From assembly GCA_022828595.1 (NCBI GenBank), contig JAKGHH010000003.1:57277759-57341758 (forward strand): a stretch of 64,000 bases of DNA. Direction: 5' to 3'. A model generated the notes under the pieces. The model was not told where the DNA came from and made no database searches. It saw only the letters and a program-made list of their open reading frames with translations. Source of the DNA: Nelumbo lutea. Its lineage: Eukaryota > Streptophyta > Magnoliopsida > Proteales > Nelumbonaceae. Of this stretch, positions 11,047 to 22,255 are shown piece after piece. The translations under genes were made by a program, and so were the position numbers. Numbering within the stretch: position 1 is the first letter of the stretch; every line of letters begins with the position of its first letter.

Positions 11047-11386
11047 AGGAAATTAAATTCTATTTAATTCATTTTATGTTTTGTTCAAAGAAATCGGCGT
11101 CTTTATATGCTCATAAATATATCTAGATTCTGCTTTTTCATTTTGTACTTCCAGCTACATTCTGTCTGGTTAAGTTTCTCCTGCTTGGATGACCTCTTGG
11201 ACGTTGAACATTTGATTTCAATACGAAACTGGACAAATCTCGAAGGCTACATAATTAGTCTGAGTAAACAGGATTCGTAACGACAACTCCTCTTTCATTT
11301 TCTTTGTCCTAGTTCATCTAAGTAATTTAAAACGCCTCCCTTTCTCTCTCTCTCGTTGAATTGGTTTGGATTATTGTTTGGATCAG
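11047..11386. other. spacer after the PLA2 pseudogene
   Basis: The expected 3' exon of a PLA2 gene is not visible. The sequence is AT-rich with a CT tract at about 11,340-11,355. Confidence 0.4.
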
Positions 11387-11389
11387 TAG

Positions 11390-11508
11390 CCGCTGGATTC
11401 CAGCGGACAAGAGATTGAACCAGAGGACTTGTTCGAAGTTTCAAACACAACGGGCCGAGGAGCTGTATTAAGCACAATTGAAGTGGATGGAGAGAATCAA
11501 GTATCAAG
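11390..11508 (+). other. exon-like segment, unrecognised
   Basis: A pyrimidine-rich stretch leads to acceptor-like CAGTAG. An open frame follows, reading LDSSGQEIEPEDLFEV and then TTGRGAVLSTIEVDGEN, up to CAAG|GTCCC, a possible donor; the frame itself continues to a TAA at about 11,529. Codon use and the acidic, non-repetitive composition look like coding sequence, but no partner exon or family was recognised. It may be a relic of a captured gene. Confidence 0.3.
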
Positions 11509-11529
11509 GTCCCTCTCTTCTAGATCTTA

Positions 11530-13338
11530 AGTTAAAAGATTATGAATCTCTTATGAGGTACAAAATTATGAACAGTGTTTTCTTTTAAAAACCAGTTTTG
11601 ACATTTTAAAAGTTAAGTCACACTTGTTATAACTGATGGACTCCTGATAACGGCAGGGACTAAATTGATAATTTTTGAACGTTTTGAAGTTTAAGCTTCC
11701 AAAATACAAATACAAATTCATTTTGTATATATTTACACTGTACATATTTGTATTTGGCTTGGAAGGAGTACAAATGCAAATATGTAGAATGCAAAACCTT
11801 ATATTTTGTATTATTGTGTATGTATTTATGCTGCTCATATTTGCATTTGTACTGCTTCCAAAACTGAGCCTTAGGTACTAAATTGCAAAGATCCTTAAAA
11901 TACAAGGTACTAATCTGGAATTAATTTGGCCTTGCCCAATTGAAAACGTCGCAAGGGTGCTTCAACTTATTTATATATATAATAAAGGAAGGTCCTCAGG
12001 CAACAGCCCTCCACCATTCGGACATGTGGCAATATCAATTTAGTGGAAAAAACATATGAGAAGTGGGACGTTCAAATTTTCAAAGATAAAACCAATCCCT
12101 TAGACATGTGGCACTGTATAACAGGTGTCACACATTCATTAACAGTTCTTTACAAATAGGTGACAAGGGAAACTCTCATTCTCAATCCATTCCTAAAAAA
12201 TGCAGAAAATACAAAAACAATTATCCACAACCACTTATACTGCCTACATTCTATCAATCTCAATTAATCAACAACCTTTTGCCTATTATAACAAAAAAAA
12301 AGAAGAAAAAAAAAACTGTCCATTCTAATCCAATTTCATAACAAACAGGAAAAATTGTAGATGATAGTGATTAATTTATGGGCATGGCTCGCATGGAGGA
12401 AAAACGAAGACCCGTGGAGGCTTATACCACTAAAGAGGTATAAGCCAACCCAAGAAAAAGAGGGCATAAATCATGCCTACCGACCCGACACCCTTGGAGC
12501 CTTATATTCACACCATACTGAATATAGTGATGTTACATGATCCATGATCAAGACGAAGATCATGGCTACCAACCCAAGAAAAAAGGGCATAGATGTAGGG
12601 GAAAACAAATTTATTGTCCATGGTGGAGGCGGTAATAGTGGGAGATTAATGGTTATGATGGGTTTGGCTTGCTGTTATTCTCATGGTATTTGCAACGGCT
12701 ATTATTTCATTGACAGGCTTTGATGGATACGAAGATGAAGGTGCTTCTGACTTAGCTGCTCTCTCTCTCTCTCTCTCTTTTGTGTTATAAAACATGATAC
12801 CATATTCAATTAAGATTACAATTTTTCAAAAAAAAAACACAATATGTTTCATGTCCTTCACTACTTGGCTTCTCCCTTCCGTACAAGACTACAAGTCCAA
12901 TCTATGGATGATGCATGTGCCCTTATTGCATGATGTTTAAATATCGAGGATTAAAAGAAAATATTACTATGACAACCCATTATAATAAGTTAATTAATTA
13001 TGTTAATAACGTAATAAAATAATAAAATAAATATTAATTAATGCAAATTTAATAAAAAATTTAAAAATCATAAAAGATATTAGTTTTAACATTATTTTTT
13101 AATAAAAATAATACTTAACAAGTTTTATTAAAATTAATAAATTTATAACAATTAATATCAATTTACAATGTTATTGAAAATGTATTTGACAAATATGACC
13201 CAAAATCAATGCTTCCATTGGACTTAATGCCCAAACCCATTTCGGGCATTAAGTCAATGCTTCCATTTGACTAACATTTAATAAATCAAGGGTTTAATTT
13301 ATATGATGTTGACCCCAATTTTTAGATAAAAAACCCAA

Positions 13339-13376
<38 letters not shown>

Positions 13377-13500
13377 GATACGTGGATGCATTCAACATTG
13401 AGAGAATATTATCTCCACGTGTGGATTATGAAGTGAACCGTATGAGGATAATCTGTTATTTTGTGTGTGGCTCCCTTTCCAATGTGTGAGGAGATTTAGC
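11530..13500. other. intergenic DNA with microsatellites
   Basis: No gene recognised. CT repeat near 12,755-12,779; TA repeat at about 13,339-13,373; AT-rich spacer between. A T/C-rich, 5'-UTR-like block at 13,530-13,740 has no convincing coding sequence after it. Confidence 0.5.
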
Positions 13501-13764
13501 TTCACAGAGGCAGAAAAATTTTTGCACCCTCTCTCTCTCTCTCTTTCTCTTTGTCTCTCCCACTCTCCCTCTCTCTACTCCCCCTCATTCTCTTTGTTTT
13601 TTGGTCTTGCAAAGGGTTAGGGTTTCTTTGTTCTATTCTATTTGTAGTTTGTGTTCTGTTTAGCAGAGCCTTGGGGGCTTACTCTTCGGTCTTCGGTTCT
13701 CTGGCCATAGGTTTTGCTTCAGTTTTGCTCGCTTGCACTAATGGTGGGTGGTTCTTGCCATCAC

Positions 13765-14289
13765 TTGTGCAAGTTCAAAGGGATGCTTGCAGACAACACA
13801 GTGAAACTCAGTGACAACATGGTTGTTGATAATCTCAATGGTCAACATGGACTCGACGGCAGCCTTTGACGCCAATTTGATCTCAATTTGAGCCAACTAT
13901 TCGAGAAAACGGTCAAAGCTTGAACCCATCAAAAAATCCGACATGCTTACGGGCAATAGATGGAGTCTTGAACCAAAGCCATCATCGTAGTAAAGCTCAA
14001 AGTTTCCCCTCTTTCCACGACCACCTTCAGTGCCGCCATGTAGGCCTCGGTGGACAATAACGGGGTTAAAAGGTAAACAATCCACCAATGTTCCGTCGGC
14101 TGCGATGGAACCCTAGATTCGTACTTTGAATGCCTGCACCTACCGGTTGCATGTGCAAATCAAGGGGGCTCGACGGTTTCCCCAATAAATCCCTCATCGC
14201 AATCAGGGCAAAAAATAGTTTTCTCAAGTCAAAACCCTAACAAATCGATTGCGTCTGTAGCACTAGTATGAAGATCCAGCCAAAGCCAT
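13765..14289 (-). pseudogene. zinc-ribbon/RING E3 ubiquitin ligase pseudogene (RDUF-like)
   Basis: Read on the minus strand from 14,289, the order of motifs follows the plant RDUF/RING-H2 E3 ligases. First comes the N-terminal zinc-ribbon start (SSY, then CYRRNRFVRV). After a frame break comes CPDCDEGFI. Then GGRGKRGNFELYYDDGFGS and SMSDFLMGSSFDRFLE (near 13,900-14,030), then LAQIEI, ASKAAVESM, TIEI and the beginning of the RING, FHCVVCKHPFEL, ending about 13,770. Intact members ubiquitinate targets through the RING. Here a stop replaces the usual Trp before CYR, frameshifts separate the ribbon from the centre, a TAG follows RFLE, and the RING is cut after its first Cys pair. It cannot encode a working ligase. 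Intact relatives usually lack introns, so duplication and retroposition cannot be told apart. Confidence 0.75.
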
Positions 14290-15555
14290 CTATATAAGCA
14301 AACCTAGAAAAACCTTTTTCTGTAGATTAGGGAAGCATGAGAAAGAAATCTGATAACACATAACCCTATTTCTTTTACAACCCGTTCGATAAGTGAAGAA
14401 AAGCAGAACAGAGGGTTGTGCTCCACACAATCACTTCCTTGAAACACTGGACTTCGCCACTAAATCTTACATAGAGATTTGAGAAATCAAGCTATAGAAG
14501 CCTTTTAAGTTACCTCACTAATTTTCACAAGAGAAAAGAAAAATCCAAGATTTTCACATCGATGAACAAATTCAGGATATAAATGAAGAAAGAAACCATA
14601 AAATTCCTTGTGTATTTATGAGATTATAGGTTTAGCTCAGAGGTTTGATATCAAGAATTTTATCTTATATCAAATAGTAATGTGATTTTGTGTTATTTTA
14701 TTTCACGAAATTTGACAAAATAACTTAAAAACTAGAGTCTACGATTACAGAAGATTAGCACCCAATAACTTCAATTACCTGAAAACTTAGCAAGAAAATA
14801 CTTTTCTTTCACAAGACCCTGCAAGCAGGGACCCCTCTGCTAGTATATTCCAAAAAAGGTGGAAGTGGTTAACTCCACTCTCTAAAGAAGGGACAATTTT
14901 TTAAACCATTCTGTTTTATTGCAGATAAGCAATTATAAATTTCACAATTGCATCCTAAAATGTAGAAGGCATGTCTCACACTTTCATTTTCTGCCTTTAC
15001 GTTTTGATAGTAGAAACTGAAAATCTAGAAATAGGTCATACAAATTAATTAATTAAATAAGAACCTAAATCATCAATTAAAAAGTAAACTCAACTTAACT
15101 TATCAAATTAATTAAATAAGAAGCGTAAATAAAATTTTCCACATAAGTATTAGTGAATCTCAAACCAATAAAATGGCCTATTAGATAAAATGGTGTGAAA
15201 CCCATTCTTTCGGTTGTCAAACAAAGCAGATCAAATTAATGGCCCCGAACATGACTACTTATAAAGAAAAGGTATTCACCTCAAAATATGTAGGCCCATA
15301 ATCTTTCTAATTTATTATTTTTTTAATCTGAATAAAAAAACTCTCAAAGGTGTCTGTTCTAATATTTTTTTTTTGGTCTGAAATAGGTTGTCAATTATAA
15401 ATTAAACGTTAAATAACAAATTTAAATTAGATATTCCAAATAAATAGTAAATGTTAAACAAAATTATACCTTATGCTTATGCGGCCTGCCAAACAACATT
15501 TATCAAAATATAAGAATAAAAAATTATCAAAATACTAATCATATACTTAGTACGG
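14290..15555. other. intergenic DNA, no gene recognised
   Basis: AT-rich spacer. Nothing beyond poly-T runs and short direct repeats such as TTAATTAAATAAGAA (15,050-15,120). Confidence 0.5.
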
Positions 15556-15556
15556 G

Positions 15557-15836
15557 GTCATTCTCTAGTAAAGTTTAGGAATTTTCTCCTTTTTATGAAT
15601 TTTTTATTTTTTTATTCCATGACATTTTTTTAAACAACCAATGATATGTTATCCTTCCCCATAAAAAATTATCTAAATTCTTTATCTCTTTCTCTCTCTC
15701 TCTCTCTCTCGCACACGTTTTCAACAATCTCATTTCCTAAAATTTCTCCTAAAATATCTCTCCCACTTTCTACTAAATCATCTCCAATTCCTATTTATCC
15801 CCTAACTTATCTCTAATTTACTAGAGAGTTTCTCTC
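15557..15836. mobile_element. possible small MITE
   Basis: The left end TTCTCTAGTAAA and the right end TTTACTAGAGAG are inverted copies about 280 bp apart, enclosing a CT microsatellite (15,690-15,710). No target duplication was confirmed. Confidence 0.35.
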
Positions 15837-15839
15837 CAA

Positions 15840-16930
15840 ATTATCTCTAAATCCTATTTATCCTCTTACCCACTTTTATCTTTAACTATCTAAATAAATT
15901 TTAATTAAAAAATTTAAGAATTATTTAAATATTCTAACGGAATTATATAGTAACTATAAAATATTTATTAAAAACACAAAAATTAATTATAACAGATTTA
16001 ATAATATTCATATTATTAATAAATTTCTATTTTTACAAAATTCATCATGAAATTATGTACTAACAATATAAAATATTTTCTGGACTATTCAAATTAAATG
16101 TTAATCAAATAATAGAAATTTAACATTTAACATTAAAAAATAAAATATTACTTAAATATTTCAACAACTAAATATCATAAATCATAAAATACTAAAAATA
16201 GATAAATAATTATATAGAAAAATATTTAATATTCTGTAATAACTTTTAAATAAATAAATTCAAATAATTTTTTTAATGTAGTTGCTCTTCTTCCATGGAG
16301 ATCAAGCGTGGGCTTCACCAGACTGTCATACAACACCATCCTCGCCAAGTCATGGGGTCCCGTCCCTTCCATTTTCCCCTACTCAACATCGCTTGGAAGA
16401 AGCTTTGCTCCATCAACTTTTAGAGGATCAAGAGGGGGAATTGATTACTGATGGAAAACATGGACAGACCCAGTTATTGATCCTTCTCTTGTTCCAATCT
16501 TCGCCCAGATTTCTATCCTAAAGGTAAACAAACGATGCCAAACCACCCAAGGAGCACAAGGTCACTTGCAATATGAAGCAGCCTTGCTTCACTGTTATAT
16601 CCACGAACTCGTCTCCCTTGGGGGCTACATTGAATTTGTCATCAGTGACATATTTTTCTGGCTTCGTCCTTTAGAGCTGCAATTTCTTTGTATTTTCTCT
16701 CAGTATCTTCATTTGGATTAGATTAGGGTTTCGTACGATATGTTGCCACGACAGTTCCAAATATGGAGATGCTAAGAATCAATAAATCTTCTACAGAATT
16801 TGACATGAACTTATTATGTTCTTCCGGACAGGTTGGAGCCGTCGACCCATTGACAGTTCTGGGTCATGGCGATCCAATTGTCAACCATGATCGAGAGAGA
16901 GAAACACATTTTCTTTTAGGGAAGAGTACG
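15840..16930. other. AT-rich spacer and unassigned mixed-composition DNA
   Basis: 15,850-16,270 is very AT-rich. From 16,280 to 16,960 the composition is more balanced and short ORFs exist on + (16,282-16,521; 16,763-16,954), but none shows a recognisable domain or consistent frame. Confidence 0.4.
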
Positions 16931-16934
16931 AGCA

Positions 16935-17610
16935 GACCCATTGCAGAAATCTGAACAGCAGGCCAATCCGTACAGAATTTATAATGTTTCTCTAATTCAA
17001 CTTTTGAAATTATAAGACCGATTCCTACGCCATGTAAGCATCACACTTCTACCTATGTTTTTCCTGTGAGGTGGCAATCCAACTGGGATTCCATGTCACA
17101 ATAACATTTATTTAAATTTTTATTTTGAAATTTAACCTTAAATTGCAAAGACTAAAATGACCCTGCTAGGGTTGTTCTCTCCCGCCCTCCCTCTTCCCTC
17201 TCTTTTGTTGTCTCTCACACTCTCATCTCTGTTCTCTTACTATTTCTTCCTGCGACTGAACTTAGGCTGCTCTCTCTCCTCTGTCACTTTTATTTCTCGT
17301 CTTTATTATCACCAAGCTCTACTTACAACTGCACCAAGTACTGTACAGATCCACGAATCTCTCCCTATGTCCCTCCCCCTCTCTCTCTCTCTCTCCAAGA
17401 ACATCTTCACATAAAAGAACAAAGCCATAAAAAGAGAAGTTATACTTCTCGCTTTGTATCTACTATTGCATTTTCTGCCACCACCCCATCTCTCTCTGTT
17501 ATCCATGGTCTCTCTTTCAGATTGGTCGGTATGAATCGCATCTCGAGGTTTGGCCCGAGGGAGGATTGTTCTGGCGGGATCACAACTCCGGAGAGGGCTA
17601 CTGCCCCTAA
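16935..17610 (+). repeat. left arm of an inverted duplication
   Basis: This segment matches the reverse complement of 25,205-25,660. Shared blocks include ATACAGAATTTATAATG-like, TTCAACTTTTGAAATTATAA, GCACCAAGTACTGTACAGAT and CAAGAACATCTTCACATAAA, then the start of a coding-like stretch (MNRISRFG). This arm has about 260 bp (17,080-17,310), including a CT-rich leader, that the other arm lacks. The shared part reads like a promoter, 5' UTR and first codons. Confidence 0.8.
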
Positions 17611-17871
17611 AGCTGCAGTTGTTTCTGCATCTGCCCCTGAAGTCGCTGCTACTCCTCAGTATGAAGCTTCCCTTCCCAACAATAATTCGAACCCCCAAAG
17701 CGATAGGGCTACAGCATGGACGCCGCAGCAACCCCAAACGTCACTTCCACCCTCACCGTTGCAGTAAGTTCCACCTCCATAGCATGCCAATCTTTCGAAT
17801 GGTTAGGGAATGAAAAAAGGGTCTTTGGCAATCGTCGATTACACCCAAGATGAAACCACTATGTCTCCCGA
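17531..17871 (+). pseudogene. 5' gene fragment, proline/glutamine-rich, unrecognised
   Basis: After a CT-rich leader an ATG opens a frame of 79 codons (MNRISRFGPREDC..., then TAWTPQQPQTSLPPSPLQ) ending at a TAA. Downstream and in another frame the sequence reads KKGSLAIVDYTQDE, then MSPEAE up to GAG|GTATTT, a possible donor near 17,877. The second piece looks like conserved coding sequence of a plant protein I cannot name. The frame break between the two and the lack of later exons suggest a truncated copy. The first ~25 codons recur in inverted orientation at 25,205-25,310. Confidence 0.4.
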
Positions 17872-17879
17872 AGCTGAGG

Positions 17880-18689
17880 TATTTGGTTCCTCAATATTTA
17901 TAACCATATATAGCTTTTAACTTGATTATTTGTTTAATTGAGAACTGAATCATTGGTAAAGAGATCGTTGAGAAATTTAATTTGTAGAAATTTATTTATA
18001 TTCATGAATTCACCCACTTGAGATTAGAGCAGAAATCATATATGCAATTGTAGAATTGAGCTCCATTTTTAGTGGTTGTGATGTTATTTTGTTCCATAAG
18101 AAGTTTAGGATAATTCCTTCTATTTACTTATTGAACTATATTCCTTGTATTTTGTCTTATTTCAACTATTTTTTAAACCTTTAGATGCTAAAGCATCATC
18201 CATGATTCTATTTACACTGATCCAAAAGTGTTCAGTTTATAATCTATAATTCTATACATTGAAAAATTTTAATTTACACCAAAAATCAATCCATCTGATC
18301 GAATTAACCAACTACAAGAATGATTCATTTTGAACCACTGTTTTCAAAACCAGACCGAACTGGAAAAACCGAGAACTATTTTTTCTCCCAATCTGGAGGA
18401 CACAACAAAGCTGGAAGACACAAAGAGTTTTAAGGGTTCATGCTAGTAAATGGAGGTTGATTCCTTAAAAGTCAAGCTACTTTTAGAACCATCAACCTGG
18501 AGGACACAACAAACCTAGAATTACACAAAATCTTCTCAAATTGGTGGTCAACCAAATTAAATCATCCACCAAAATCTGGTAAGCAGCAATTATATGCTTG
18601 CAAAAATTCCTCATTGTGCTTAGACTCATATGGGATTAGATAAATAGGAGCATGCATAACAATGATTGTGTATAGCTAATACAGATTTT
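17880..18689. other. spacer with a partial MITE
   Basis: No gene seen. A fragment near 18,335-18,390 (GTTTTCAAAACCAGACCGAA) resembles the left end of the MITE family at 37,598 and 49,058. Confidence 0.4.
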
Positions 18690-19760
18690 AGAGTTAATAA
18701 AGTCATATCTCTTCTCTAAACAACCTCTGTCACAATCCAAAAACCAAACCAAGATATTCTTTTATTGTCAAATGATATTGTTTTTTTTCTATGGTTTTTG
18801 CATGCCTTTATATTTAAATTTGTTATTTTAATTCCATCATGGTAAATTTATACCATGTTAGATGATGCTTACCAGGTTTGCACATTTGGCATCGTCTCTG
18901 CCAATGGGCCATTAAGATATGTATTTTTTTTTTTGAAAAATAAAACAAAGTTCATTTGAAAAAAGAATGGCTTAGGATTGTGATAAAGCATCACCCAAAG
19001 AGGAAATAAACCCAAGAGCCTCACAAGCATCCCAGTGGTCCCATACTAATACCCCTATAACCGAATGACAAAATTTGATAATCTTTTCTCCAAATGACCT
19101 TCATCATAGTCCGATAATACAAATCAATGTATTATTTTATTGTCAAAAGATATTGTTTGTTTCCAAAGGCTTTCGGATGTCTTTATATTAAAACTTGTCA
19201 TTTTAACTCCATCTTGGTAAATTTTTACCAAGTTAGGTGACGGTTACCAGTTGGGCACATTTGGCACCTTATTTGCCAAGGGGCCATTAAGATTTGTTTT
19301 TTTTTTTTTTTTTGTTGAAGAATAAGATAAAATTCATTAGGAAAAAGAATACATTAGGATGGTGATAATCCATAAAGAATTCCAAAAGCCCAACATTGAT
19401 CTCACAGATCCCATACTAATACCCGTAGAACCGAAAGACAAAATCTTATCATATTTTCTCTAAACAACTTTTATCACAATACAGAAAACAAACCAAAATA
19501 TTCATTTATTGTTACAAGATATTGTTTCTTATCTATGGCTTTTGCATGCCTTTATATTTCAATTTGTCATTTTAATTCTATCCTGGTAAAGTTTTACCAA
19601 GTTAGATGATACTTACCAGGTTGGCAAATTTGGAAAAATAATACATTAGGAAGGTGATAAAGCATCACCCAAAGAGGAAATAAACCCAAGAACCCCACAA
19701 TCATCCCACTGGTCCCATACTAATACCCCTAGAAACGAATGGCAAAATCTAATAAAGTAC
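18690..19760 (-). repeat. ~372-bp repeat array, block 1
   Basis: Three units, the last truncated, in the orientation opposite to block 2. Anchors GGGCCATTAAGAT lie at about 18,906 and 19,281, 375 bp apart. Two subtypes alternate: one contains TTTGCATGCCTTTATATTT and the other GGATGTCTTTATATT with ATTTGCCAAGGGGCC. Each carries a small palindrome of the form CTTGGTAAA..TTTACCAAG and an A/T homopolymer. No coding frame is shared between units. Confidence 0.8.
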
Positions 19761-20219
19761 AACAAGCATGTATATGAATTGCATTGAATGATATCCATTA
19801 ACATATCAAATTAACTTTCATAACCTAATACTCAGTTGTTACAAACTCATACTCAACCATCACATATCCATATCTATAATATGCCTATGCAAATCCCACC
19901 TAAGATGTTTACAAACTCATACTCATATTCATACTTAACCATCACCTTCTATACCGTGTTACCTTTATGTTAAAAAAATCCTTGAGATGATATTAGATGG
20001 GTTGTATCTGAAACTAGTCCATAAGATGAAATGTTAGTTGTTTGGTATTGAAGCAAACTTAGCAAATCAACAACTTGGGCTAGTGTGAATAAAGACATGA
20101 TGGTTTAATGAAAGGCAAGAGATTGAGAGCAAAACATATGCTGGTTTTTTGCAACTCTACTAGTATTATAGATGCAACTATCAAAGACATGGAGGTGGGC
20201 TGGTCTATGAAAAATTTTA
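19761..20219. other. spacer between the two repeat blocks
   Basis: Unrelated AT-rich sequence of about 460 bp separating the inverted blocks. It holds two direct copies of ACAAACTCATACTCA followed by CCATCAC-type motifs (19,850-19,950). The pair of overlapping short ORFs at its right edge carries no domain. Confidence 0.5.
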
Positions 20220-22255
20220 ATGAATTTTATCATCTTTTTCAAAAAAAAAAATATCTTAATGGCCCATTGGCAAAGACGGGGCCAAATGTGCCAACCTGGT
20301 AAGCAACATCTAACTTGGTAAAACTTTACCAAGATAAAATTAAAATGATAATTTGAAATGTAAAAGCATGCAAAAGCCATAGATAAGAAGCAATATCTTG
20401 TGACAATAAAGGAATATTTTGGTTCGTTTTTTGTACTATGATAGATGTTGTTTAGATAAAAGATGATAATATTTTGTCATTCGGTTCTATTGGTATTAGT
20501 ATGGGATCTGTGAGATCAATGTTGGGCTTTTGGAATTCTTTATAGAGTATCACCATCTTAATGTATTCTTTTTTTTAATAAATTTTATCTTATTCTTCAA
20601 AAAAAAAAAAAAAAAGCAAAACAGATATTAATGGCCCCTTGGCAAATAAGGTGCCAAATGTGCCAACCTAGTAACCATCACCTAACTTGGTAAAAGTTTA
20701 CCAAGATGGAGTTAAAATGATAATTTTTAATATAAAGACATTTAAAAGCCTTTTGAAACAAACAATATCTTTTGACAACAAAATAATACATTGGTTTGTA
20801 TTATCGGACTATGATGGAGGTTATTTGGAGAAAAGGTTATCTAGTTTTGCCATTCGGTTCTAAGGGTATTAGTATGGGACTAGTGAGATGATTGTGGGGT
20901 TCTTGGGTTTATTTCCTCTTTGGGTGATGCTTTATCACATTCTTAAGGTATTATTTTTTAAAATGAATTTTATCTTATTTTTCAAAAAAAAAACATATCT
21001 TAATATTCCATTGGTAGAGACGGGGCAAATGTGCCAACCTGGTAAGCATCATCTAAATTGGTAAAACTTTACAATGATAGAATTAAAATGACAATTTGAA
21101 ATATAAAGGCATGCAAAAGCCATAGATAAGAAGCAATATCTTGTGACCAATAAAGGAATATTTTGGTTTATTTTTTGGACTATGATAGAGATTGTTTAAA
21201 GAAAATATGATAAGATTTTGTCATTCAGTTTTACGAGTATTAGTATGGGATCTGTGACATCAAAGTTGGGCTTTTAGAATTATTTCCTCTTTGGGTGATG
21301 GCTTATCATTGTCCTAATATATTTTTTTCCTAATGAATTTTATCTTATTATTCAACAAAAAAAAAAAAAATCTTAATGGCCCCTTGGGAAATATGGTGCC
21401 AAATGTGCCAACCTGTTAACCATCTAATAACTTGGTAGAAATTTCTAAGACGGAGTTAAAATGACAATTTTTAATATAAAAGACATCTGAAAGCCATTGC
21501 AAATAACCAATATCATTTGACAATAAAATAATACATTGGTTTGTATTATTAGGCTGTGATAGTGGTTGTTTGGAGAAAAGATTATCAGATTTTGTCATTC
21601 GGTTTAGGGATATTAGTATGGGACCAATGTGATCAATGTTGGGTGATGCCTTATCACCTTGCTAATGTGTTCTTTTTCGTAATGAAATTTATCTTATTCT
21701 TCAAAAAATCTTAATGTAGGGCAAAATGTGCCAACTTGGTAAGCATCATCTAACTTGGTAAAGAATTACCAAGATGCAATTAAAATGACAATTTATAACA
21801 TAAGGAGTTGCAAAAGCCCTTTCAAACAAGCAATATCAGTTGGCAATAAAGGAATATCTCAATCCATTTTATTAAACTGTGATAAAGGTTATTTGAAGAA
21901 AAAATTATAACATTTTGTCATTCGGTTCTACTAGTATTAGTATGGGATCTGTGAGATCAAAGTTGGGCTCTTATGTTTATTTCCACTTTGGGTGATTCTT
22001 TATGACCTTCTTAATGTATTCTTTTTATAAATGAATTTTATCTTATTTTTCAAAAAAAATATATCTTAATGGCCCATTGGACTTAAAATGACAATTTTAA
22101 ATATAAAGGCATGCAAAAGACATTGCAAACAAGTATTGTCATTTGACAATAAATGAATATCTTCATTTGTTTTATTAGATTGTGATAAAGGTTGTTTGAA
22201 GAAAAGATTATATGATTTTGTCATTTGGTTCTATGGGTATTAGTATGGGATTTTC
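20220..22255 (+). repeat. ~372-bp repeat array, block 2
   Basis: Six units with starts at about 20,259, 20,631, 21,003, 21,376, 21,713 and 22,070 (spacing 372, 372, 373, 337, 357). Units 1 and 3 are one subtype (GGCCCATTGG-like start, GCATGCAAAAGCCATAGATAAG inside). Units 2 and 4 are the other (GGCCCCTTGG start, AATACATTGGTTTGTATTAT inside). Units 5 and 6 are more decayed. The last is cut at about 22,255, inside TATTAGTATGGGA. The block is the reverse complement of block 1. Confidence 0.85.

Noticed and set aside
17157..17414. 85-aa Leu/Ser-rich ORF
   Set aside because: Comes from CT-rich leader DNA within the inverted duplication arm.
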